A DNA stretch of 10,838 bases from an uncultured Methanobrevibacter sp. (GTDB lineage Archaea; Methanobacteriota; Methanobacteria; Methanobacteriales; Methanobacteriaceae), in NCBI GenBank assembly GCA_902782595.1, contig CACZNW010000058.1:1-10838 (forward strand), in the 5' to 3' direction. Both the position numbers and the translations under genes were made by a program. Shown in pieces: positions 6,455 through 10,838 of this stretch. The number at the start of each line of letters is the position of its first letter. Positions within the stretch are counted from its first letter, which is position 1. The notes below the pieces were generated by a model. It ran no database searches and was not told the origin of the DNA. It saw only the letters and a list, made by a program, of their open reading frames with translations.

Positions 6455-6589
6455 GTTGCAGTGCAGTTTGCACTACACGATTAAGTTTTTAACCGGCTTT
6501 TCATCTGTCTTGCAGGCTGGTTCAAGTTCCATTTATGAAAACTTATGATTGTGTTGTAGTGCTTATGTTCTACCTACACTACTTTTTTT
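6455..6589 (+). ncRNA. Candidate structured small RNA with nested helices and a terminator-like end
   Basis: The segment folds by eye into one long irregular hairpin with consecutive helices: GCACT/AGTGC (6470-6474 with 6558-6562), ACACGAT/ATTGTGT (6475-6481 with 6548-6554, one G·U), TAAGTTTT/AAAACTTA (6482-6489 with 6538-6545) and AACCGGC/GCTGGTT (6491-6497 with 6516-6522, one G·U). Competing pairings exist: AGTGCA/TGCACT (6460-6465 with 6469-6474) at the 5' edge, and GTAGTG/CACTAC followed by T7 at the 3' edge. A TATA-like AATATATT at 6426-6433 would start transcription near 6456. No coding frame is apparent. The function is unknown; it could be an independent sRNA, a terminator/antiterminator-like switch, or a mobile-element relic. 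This is inference from complementarity only. Confidence 0.4.
6555..6589 (+). terminator. Hairpin plus T7 terminator-like end of the candidate RNA
   Basis: GTAGTG (6556-6561) and CACTAC (6577-6582) form a 6-bp stem with a 15-nt loop, immediately followed by seven T residues. The 5' arm is the same sequence that can pair further upstream with GCACTACA at 6470-6477, so the terminator stem and the long upstream hairpin exclude each other. Confidence 0.45.
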
Positions 6590-6678
6590 GAACTTATAAT
6601 GATTAAAGTTTTTCATTCGTATAAAACGTATGTAATTATAAACTTTTTGAAAGTCATTCTAAATCTTAATCTTCTTTA

Positions 6679-6770
6679 TGCAAATAAGTCACAAAAAATA
6701 ATACAAATTTGCCCAACAATTATATGCAAATTAGTCATATGATTTTGTGCAAATTTGCCTAATAAGTTAA
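6679..6770 (+). repeat. Two 46-bp degenerate tandem units with a GCAAATTTGC palindrome
   Basis: Unit 1 starts at 6679 (TGCAAATAAGTCA, then CAAATTTGCCCAA) and unit 2 at 6725 (TGCAAATTAGTCA, then GCAAATTTGCCTAA). The paired boxes lie at the same spacing in both units. The second unit holds a perfect 10-bp palindrome, GCAAATTTGC, at 6748-6757. It directly precedes the surviving part of the ATPase remnant and was probably the operator or promoter region of the intact gene. Confidence 0.55.
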
Positions 6771-7242
6771 TATATTAAAGAGATTATTTGTCATAGAAGA
6801 TGTTCCCCCAGGGTCTTCAAACATACGGTCCAAAAGTTTCATTAGGTCAACTCCTAAAAAAGAATTTATCGATCCGTCAATTGCAGTTGCATCTCTAGGT
6901 TTATCACCGCAAAGTCTCATAGATGATTTGAACACCTTCGGATTCATTTTTGAAACATTATGCATCAGGGACTTAAGAGTTTATACAAGTAAAAAATGGG
7001 GAGAAATTTCTTACTATAGAGATAGAAATGGTTTAGAAGCTGATTGTGTAATACATTTAGAAAATGGGGATTATGCATTGATTGAATTTTAACTAGGCAG
7101 TGATGAAATAGAAAAAGGAGCTAAAATTTTATTAAAATTAAAAAAATTATTAAAGGATAAAAATTTCAAAGAACCTAAATTTTTAGCAGTTATTACAGGA
7201 GGCAAATTCGCTTATACCACATCAATAGGTAATTTTAATTGA
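6766..7242 (+). pseudogene. C-terminal remnant of a DUF4143-type AAA ATPase
   Basis: One frame reads RLFVIEDVPPGSSNIRSKSF, then DPSIAVASLGLSPQSL, FGFIFETLCIRDLRVY, YYRDRNGLEADCVIHL and YALIEF, then TAA at 7090-7092, then LGSDEIEKGAKILLKLKKLL and FLAVITGGKFAYTT, and stops at 7240. These are the successive signatures of the C-terminal DUF4143 nuclease-like domain found after the AAA domain in archaeal and bacterial P-loop ATPases of about 400 residues. The block FxFETLCIRDLRVY, the GLEADxxI motif and the IEFxLGxxEI segment are diagnostic. The whole N-terminal ATPase domain (Walker A and B) is missing, and the usual end after AYTT is altered. The internal TAA sits where the family has Lys (IEFKLG), so AAA to TAA is the likely change. 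The gene is dead: 5'-deleted with one nonsense codon. The upstream operator-like repeats appear to be joined directly to the truncated body. Confidence 0.8.
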
Positions 7243-7487
7243 AAAACATGCGGATTAATTATTTTAGAGAAATCATTGAAAATAATTAAATTCAGCTAAT
7301 ACTTTTAATTGTCTTTTTCATCAGAAAGTATAATTCCATTAAATTTGATTATTATACTCGGTTTAACATTTATATTCTGATTAACAACATTCAAGATGTC
7401 AGCAAGTGTTTGAAATTATCGTCGTGCAGTCTTGTGAAAAATGAAGAAAGTATTTTTCATACAATTTGCATTACTGTAAAATTAAAA
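7243..7487. other. Gene-free spacer after the ATPase remnant
   Basis: No coding frame, strong hairpin or promoter stands out. It may include the eroded 3' end of the ATPase gene: a short open stretch after 7250 reads CGLIILEKSLKIIKFS and ends at TAA near 7300, but this does not match the family end I would expect. Confidence 0.4.
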
Positions 7488-7515
7488 TTTAATAATTTTC
7501 ATGAAATTTAATAAT
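7488..7515 (+). repeat. 28-bp dif-like repeat, copy 1
   Basis: The left arm TTTAATAATTT, a 6-bp spacer TCATGA and the right arm AATTTAATAAT give the 11-6-11 inverted-arm layout of tyrosine-recombinase core sites (3 mismatches between arms). It is 26/28 identical to 8040-8067 in the same orientation. A tyrosine recombinase gene lies 1.1 kb beyond the second copy. In such AT-rich DNA some arm symmetry is expected, so a recombination role is inference. Confidence 0.5.
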
Positions 7516-7688
7516 TCTTATAATTAAAAAAGAATTTAAGGAGTTTTAACCATATAAAATGACTTATAATTACATTATATCATTAATATGATTTTTAAAA
7601 TTTTCACTTAATTAAAATAATTGTTTTAAACTTTAATTATCTAAATTAAAGTATTTTGATTCTTTATTTTTACTAAAATTCTTGTTAG

Positions 7689-7700
7689 TGTAATATTACA
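7689..7700 (+). promoter_or_regulatory. 12-bp perfect palindrome TGTAATATTACA
   Basis: A perfect TGT-N6-ACA dyad, typical in size and symmetry of operators bound by dimeric helix-turn-helix repressors. It lies 6 bp before a second, GC-richer palindrome, but no gene begins nearby on either strand. The cognate regulator is unknown. Confidence 0.4.
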
Positions 7701-7705
7701 ATAGT

Positions 7706-7731
7706 CGGAAAGGTATTTCCGGTTATTAACC
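7706..7731 (+). promoter_or_regulatory. CGGAAA/TTTCCG palindrome matching GGAA-N6-TTCC, overlapping GGTTATTAACC
   Basis: GGAA at 7707-7710, six bases, TTCC at 7717-7720. This is exactly the published form of the methanogen nitrogen-repressor NrpR operator. A second dyad, GGTTA-T-TAACC (7721-7731), abuts it. The only GC-rich island in this region, it would be expected in front of a nitrogen-assimilation gene, but none is present downstream in either direction within the window. It may be an orphan site, or the resemblance may be chance. Confidence 0.35.
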
Positions 7732-8036
7732 TTAAATATGTATTAATAGATAAATATATAAAAATAGATATTATAATTATATTACTATAAGATATATTAA
7801 TAGTAACATAATATATTTACAGATTATCACTAAAGTAGTATTATATGTATTTATATATTAATCATATTATCAATAAATAAAGATAATATATATTTAATAT
7901 ATATCCATATATACAGATAGTATAACTAATACCTATTTTACTATTTATACTCAAGTAATATTAAGAAAATGAATTAAATCACTAGATTCATATATATCAA
8001 GCTATCAATATAGAACACTTTCTTTAAATTTTGCTG
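7732..8036. other. Extremely AT-rich gene-free tract
   Basis: About 300 bp built mostly from TATAT, ATTAAT and AATATAT words, around 15% G+C by eye. There is no ORF and no repeat with a fixed period. It lies between the two dif-like repeats and downstream of the minus-strand surface-protein gene. Possible roles include easily melted DNA, an untranslated RNA or plain decay; nothing in the sequence decides between them. Confidence 0.5.
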
Positions 8037-8039
8037 TTT

Positions 8040-8067
8040 TTTAATAAATTTCATGAAATTTAATAAA
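8040..8067 (+). repeat. 28-bp dif-like repeat, copy 2
   Basis: Arms TTTAATAAATT and AATTTAATAAA flank the spacer TCATGA and differ from perfect inverted symmetry at one position. It lies 552 bp from copy 1 and begins 2 bp beyond the stop codon of the minus-strand gene at 8070. Its central 16 bp, AAATTTCATGAAATTT, form a perfect palindrome. No T-tract follows on the minus strand, so a terminator role is not supported. Confidence 0.55.
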
Positions 8068-8069
8068 TT

Positions 8070-9062
8070 TTACCTTCGAATATGATATCTTATATATCTT
8101 ACAAATCTCAATACGCAGAAGAACAATATTCCAACAAAAACCACAAATCCAACAATGAAAATCAGTAGAATGGAATTTTCTAAGGTAGTATGCTCAGCAG
8201 GAAAAGTAACTGTACCGATTTTTTTGTAATTTGGAGCCATAGGCAAGTCTTTTCCGAGAACAGCAGTATTGTTAAAGTAAATGTCATCAATACAATCAGT
8301 GTAATTTGTATTGAAGTAGGATCCATCGTCATTTGAAACATAAATGTCGGTATTATTGCCTTCATCGGTAACGTTAAAGTCATAAGTGACGATTTCACGT
8401 CTGTCAACACCATATAGGTCAGTTCTGGCAAGATCATTCATGGCTTCGATTTTATCCGGAACGTTTAAGGATATATTTCCGCTTCTTGAACAAGAATAAA
8501 CATTTGGTATTGAAATATATTGCCCAGGTTTTAACTTACCTGTTTTTAACTTGTCAACATTTGCAAAGCCGTAATTTCCATTTGGTGCCTTGATAACAAC
8601 ATGGCCTTTATTATAGGGTTTTTTAATTTTCTGAATCTGTTTTAAACCCTCTTTTGAGATGCTGTTGTCATCCGAAATCATGCCTGCGGTTATATTTTCA
8701 CAAAGTTCATTATCGATACCGTCGTCAATTCCGCCTAATCCTATTATCCAACCGTTATTTGTTACAATAACATGGTTGAAATAACCATTTTCAGTTTTAT
8801 ATTGTTTTATTGCTGGAATACCATGCCAGTTGATTTTTTCAATGAAAATATCAGCTGTCAGATTGGAATCACGTCTGTATGAAATTATACTGTTATTGCC
8901 CTCTAGTTGTAGAACAACCGAACAGCATCCGAATTCATCTGTTGAATTTGAAATTACAGGTATTGCAGTATTATTTTGATGAATATGGGCAAAATATGCT
9001 CCACACATAAAAATAAAAATAATAAAAATGGTCAATACAAAAATCTTTCTATTAAACTTCAT
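8070..9062 (-). CDS. Membrane-anchored extracellular protein of a methanogen-specific family, possibly an Ntn-hydrolase relative
   Basis: A product of 330 residues from the ATG at 9062. The frame opens three codons earlier at a TTG, but the ATG fits a TATA-like box 32 bp upstream. An N-terminal hydrophobic stretch (about 8-26 of the ATG form) acts as signal peptide or anchor. A large extracellular part follows with many N-x-S/T sites. A second membrane span near the end (about 297-317) is followed by an Arg-rich tail. Conserved-looking segments are DEFGCCSVVLQ, SYRRDSN, NHVIVTNNGWIIGLGGIDDG, KGHVVIKAPNGNYGFA, KPGQYISIPNVYS and YGVDRREIVTYDF. I recall similar proteins from Methanobrevibacter and Methanosphaera genomes, unassigned. 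The layout GCCSV near the mature N-terminus, then YRRDxN and GHVVIKAPNG, loosely recalls C45/penicillin-acylase-type Ntn hydrolases with a Cys nucleophile; this is weak inference. It lies 80 bp downstream of the integrase gene on the same strand. Confidence 0.75.
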   Translation of the reverse strand: MKFNRKIFVLTIFIIFIFMCGAYFAHIHQNNTAIPVISNSTDEFGCCSVVLQLEGNNSIISYRRDSNLTADIFIEKINWHGIPAIKQYKTENGYFNHVIVTNNGWIIGLGGIDDGIDNELCENITAGMISDDNSISKEGLKQIQKIKKPYNKGHVVIKAPNGNYGFANVDKLKTGKLKPGQYISIPNVYSCSRSGNISLNVPDKIEAMNDLARTDLYGVDRREIVTYDFNVTDEGNNTDIYVSNDDGSYFNTNYTDCIDDIYFNNTAVLGKDLPMAPNYKKIGTVTFPAEHTTLENSILLIFIVGFVVFVGILFFCVLRFVRYIRYHIRR

Positions 9063-9089
9063 GAATATCAATAATTAAATTTGTCAATA

Positions 9090-9099
9090 ATATATTAGA
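9090..9099 (-). promoter_or_regulatory. Possible TATA box of the membrane-anchored protein gene
   Basis: CTAATATATT on the minus strand, centred about 32 bp before the ATG at 9062, would give a very short or absent leader. The absence of a Shine-Dalgarno fits. It lies within the 71-bp gap after the integrase stop codon, so the two genes are probably transcribed separately. Confidence 0.35.
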
Positions 9100-9142
9100 T
9101 TAATATACTATTTAAATTCAATTAATTTAGGATTGAGCCTTA

Positions 9143-10219
9143 TTAAAATCTGTTTGCATTAACCTTAAGTTTCTGCTTCATCTGTTCACGGTCAATGTGA
9201 ATATATTTGTCAGTTGTCTGAGAGTTGGAATGGCCTGCAATTGACTGTACTTCAGCAACGGTAAGTATTTCCGCATAATGGGAAAGTGCAGTGTGTCTTA
9301 GAATGTGGACACTTACATTTTTTGTGTAATTCACCGGACAGTCTATGTTTTCTCTTTCGATTCTCATATCACATTCACGGGCATGTTTTTTTACTATATC
9401 TTGAACTCCACGTTTGCCTATACGTTTTCCTTTAATGTTTGTGAACAGCTCCTGACGTGTTTTCTCCACTTCCGCCTTTTTTCTTTGAACTATCGGCCTG
9501 TAAACATTATTTGTATTTTTCCTGAGTTTTGTGGTGCGTTCCCTTATCATGTCATTGAGACTGACAAGCGTATCATAGGTAATGAATGTTATGCGGTCTT
9601 TTGATTCACCTTTTGTAGTTTCCGCCCTCAGGTAAACGTCTATGAATTCATTGGTATCATTCGGCAGCTCGTAGTAGCCATTTTCATCGATTGGAACCTG
9701 AATATCATCCTTGTTTAAAAGCACCAGTTCCTTTAATCTCATTCCGGAGTCGATAAATGTTCTGCAGATTGCATAATCCCGTTTATTTCCGTTCTGTCGA
9801 ATTGTATCCAGAAGAAAATCGGATTGCTGCCATGTGAGGGATATTTTTTCTATTCTTTTTTTTGCTGTTTCCGGATCTTCTGTTTTTACTTCGATGATAT
9901 CTTTCATCTTGATGGGTTCATGCTGGATTTCTTCCTGAACATCTTCTGAGTTGATGAATTCCAGTATGTTCATCATATAGGTTTTAACTGTAGTTCTTTT
10001 GTTCCCTCTCTGTTTTAGGCAGTGCCTTCGGTAGTGTCTTAATTGCTTTTTAACATTTTTGTCGTTTAGTTCATCAATTCCCTGATCACGGAGGTAGTCA
10101 ATGAATTTTGATATATTGAATGTCTGTTTTTTGATTGTTTCTTGAGTCAGGTTTTTTACTTCCTGCTTTTCCTCCAGGTATTCTTCAAGGTAGTAATTTA
10201 ACTCATCTACTTCAATCAT
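9143..10219 (-). CDS. Tyrosine recombinase (phage-integrase family)
   Basis: A 358-residue site-specific recombinase. Residues 5-95 form the N-terminal SAM-like core-binding domain (helical, Lys-rich; TIKKQTFNISKFIDYLRDQG at 28-47). The catalytic domain runs from about 128 to 345. All active-site residues are visible: Arg161 in DSGMRLKEL, Lys203 in ETTKGESK, His305 and Arg308 in VHILRHTALSHYA, His330 in IAGHSNSQTTDKYIH and nucleophile Tyr339. The enzyme should therefore be competent for strand exchange through a 3'-phosphotyrosine link. Its role is open: integration or excision of an element, or XerA-like or phase-variation recombination. No tRNA or recognisable att site adjoins it and no phage genes are near. 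A strong TATA box (10280-10287) and a GGGGG ribosome-binding-like run 12 nt before the ATG support this start. The intact gene contrasts with the decayed genes to the left. Confidence 0.92.
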   Translation of the reverse strand: MIEVDELNYYLEEYLEEKQEVKNLTQETIKKQTFNISKFIDYLRDQGIDELNDKNVKKQLRHYRRHCLKQRGNKRTTVKTYMMNILEFINSEDVQEEIQHEPIKMKDIIEVKTEDPETAKKRIEKISLTWQQSDFLLDTIRQNGNKRDYAICRTFIDSGMRLKELVLLNKDDIQVPIDENGYYELPNDTNEFIDVYLRAETTKGESKDRITFITYDTLVSLNDMIRERTTKLRKNTNNVYRPIVQRKKAEVEKTRQELFTNIKGKRIGKRGVQDIVKKHARECDMRIERENIDCPVNYTKNVSVHILRHTALSHYAEILTVAEVQSIAGHSNSQTTDKYIHIDREQMKQKLKVNANRF

Positions 10220-10279
10220 GAGCTTTTTGCCCCCTTTGTTTTTTACCCAAACCCCTGGTTATACTATTGAATTTTTTAG

Positions 10280-10287
10280 TATATAAA
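10280..10287 (-). promoter_or_regulatory. TATA box of the integrase gene
   Basis: The minus strand reads CTTTATATACTAA, a perfect TTTATATA archaeal TATA core, 61 bp before the integrase ATG. Transcription would start around 10256, giving a leader of about 37 nt that includes the G-rich run AAAGGGGGC just ahead of the start codon. Confidence 0.6.
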
Positions 10288-10337
10288 GACTTCGTATCTT
10301 TTCTTATTAACTGTATATTATTACATAAAATATACGT

Positions 10338-10505
10338 TTATTTTATATATAAAATTTGGTCAATTTGAAGATTTTTCGAGAAATGTTGAAAGTATAGTAG
10401 CACATATACATCAAGTGGTTGAGATAGGACAATATCTTCAATTTTTGATTTTTGCCGGAATTTTTTGAAAAAAATGGTGTTTGAAATTTTTCGAGTTTTT
10501 GACAT
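10338..10505 (-). CDS. Possible 55-residue protein upstream of the integrase gene
   Basis: An uninterrupted ATG-to-TAA frame begins MSKTRKISNTIFFKKF and ends LQIDQILYIK. The N-terminal 23 residues are strongly basic; the rest is hydrophobic and acidic (KIEDIVLSQPLDVYVLLYF). There is no Shine-Dalgarno, but a leaderless start is possible. In DNA this AT-rich such a frame is uncommon though not impossible by chance, and the amino-acid mix looks protein-like. It lies 118 bp before the integrase start on the same strand, where a small regulator or excisionase would be expected; no helix-turn-helix is evident. Family unknown. Confidence 0.3.
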   Translation of the reverse strand: MSKTRKISNTIFFKKFRQKSKIEDIVLSQPLDVYVLLYFQHFSKNLQIDQILYIK

Positions 10506-10529
10506 GATTAAAATTTTAGTGAAGACAGT

Positions 10530-10563
10530 TTAGTAATACTATTTTAAATATTAGTAATACTAT
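10530..10563 (+). promoter_or_regulatory. Twin TTAGTAATACTAT boxes, 21 bp apart, next to a TATA box
   Basis: The 13-bp TTAGTAATACTAT occurs at 10530-10542 and 10551-10563. Each contains the dyad TAGTA-A-TACTA, and the 21-bp phase places both on the same helix face (two turns). The second box runs into CTATATATG (10559-10568), a likely plus-strand TATA box. Two repressor dimers bound here could block that promoter and also one for the minus-strand 55-codon ORF, whose start lies 25 bp to the left. Confidence 0.5.
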
Positions 10564-10652
10564 ATATGTAAATGCAATAGAAATTTTTTAACTTAAAATG
10601 TCATTTTAAAGGTAGTTGAAATTTTAAAAGAAATATTTCACATTGTAAAATT

Positions 10653-10658
10653 GGAGGT
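10653..10658 (+). promoter_or_regulatory. Shine-Dalgarno of the 23-codon microprotein gene
   Basis: GGAGGT ends 6 nt before the ATG at 10665, the ideal spacing. It is one of only two full-strength ribosome binding sites I found in the window and is strong support for translation of the tiny ORF after it. Confidence 0.65.
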
Positions 10659-10664
10659 TACCAT

Positions 10665-10736
10665 ATGGTGAAGTATATTGCACTGATATTATGTGTTCTA
10701 TCACTAATTGTATGCATTATAGATTTACTCATGTAA
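10665..10736 (+). CDS. 23-residue single-span membrane microprotein
   Basis: The product, MVKYIALILCVLSLIVCIIDLLM, is one hydrophobic helix after a Lys at position 3, with an Asp near its end, and contains two Cys. A perfect GGAGGT lies at ideal spacing and a TATA-like box with twin operator-like repeats is about 100 bp upstream, so expression and regulation are plausible. Its size and shape fit a small membrane regulator, a toxin-like peptide or a subunit of a larger complex; the sequence does not decide. It reads divergently from the integrase. Confidence 0.5.
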   Translation: MVKYIALILCVLSLIVCIIDLLM

Positions 10737-10762
10737 CCTGATGAAAAATTAGTGGTTGAATT

Positions 10763-10828
10763 TGAAAGTAAGGTTCTTGACGTATAAGAGTACGCACTCG
10801 GAAGTTCCATAATTCTTCCTTACTTTCA
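10763..10828. repeat. Perfect 11-bp inverted repeat enclosing 44 bp, with inner stems
   Basis: TGAAAGTAAGG (10763-10773) and CCTTACTTTCA (10818-10828) are exact reverse complements. Between them lie a CGTA/TACG stem (10781-10784 with 10791-10794) and a GGAAGTTCC dyad (10800-10808), so the whole could fold as a branched RNA or be a recombination or operator site. It begins 27 bp after the microprotein stop codon; no T-tract is visible before the window ends, so a terminator is not supported. Confidence 0.5.
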
Positions 10829-10838
10829 TCAAAATATA

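Noticed and set aside
6516..6531. T-loop-like GGTTCAAGTTCC suggesting a tRNA
   Set aside because: No matching T-stem, anticodon arm or acceptor stem can be formed around it; the bases pair better in the long hairpin.
6759..6965. Minus-strand ORF of 68 codons
   Set aside because: It is the shadow of the ATPase remnant, whose plus-strand frame has clear family motifs.
9305..9604. 99-codon plus-strand ORF inside the integrase
   Set aside because: It is an antisense shadow of the integrase catalytic domain.
10371..10495. ATTTTTCGAG occurring twice (10371-10380, 10486-10495)
   Set aside because: The match is short, both copies fall within or beside the 55-codon frame, and no further symmetry supports a site.

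Overview
The window looks like the chromosome of a Methanobrevibacter-type methanogenic archaeon (Methanobacteriales). The clues are a very AT-rich sequence, archaeal TATA-like elements, a few strong GGAGG-type ribosome binding sites, a long secreted and C-terminally anchored Asn/Thr-rich adhesin-like protein, and a second membrane-anchored extracellular protein of a kind I associate with this group. This is judgement from sequence features and remembered families; no database search was possible.

Layout, left to right. The tail of an unidentified gene ends at 119. A 974-residue adhesin-like surface protein follows (167-3091, +) and converges on an Old Yellow Enzyme-family flavin oxidoreductase (3166-4140, -), whose C-terminal Cys motif is cut by an in-frame TGA. 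Divergent from it lies the manganese exporter gene mntP (4527-5081, +), preceded by two strong hairpins and by one copy of a 73-bp repeat. The second copy of that repeat lies just after mntP, before a nucleotidyltransferase gene (5386-6138, +) split by an in-frame TAG. A 44-codon ORF with a textbook ribosome binding site is coupled to the end of that gene. From 6277 to 8069 there is no intact gene. This stretch holds a nested hairpin element ending in a T-tract (about 6455-6589, possible small RNA), operator-like repeats, the C-terminal remnant of a DUF4143-type ATPase (6766-7242), a GGAA-N6-TTCC palindrome, an extremely AT-rich tract, and two 28-bp recombination-site-like repeats 552 bp apart.

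The right part, mostly on the minus strand, holds a membrane-anchored extracellular protein (8070-9062) and a tyrosine recombinase with all its catalytic residues (9143-10219). Upstream of the recombinase are a possible 55-codon minus-strand ORF, a twin operator-like repeat, a 23-residue single-membrane-span microprotein on the plus strand with a perfect ribosome binding site, and a perfect 11-bp inverted repeat at the window end.

Taken together this is an accessory or decaying region: three genes carry in-frame stops (TGA, TAG and TAA, one each), one is 5'-deleted, and a lone integrase sits beside repeat structures. Only mntP, the two surface proteins and the integrase look fully intact. The most promising unexplained elements are the nested RNA-like hairpin at 6455-6589, the paired dif-like repeats, and the structured region ahead of mntP.
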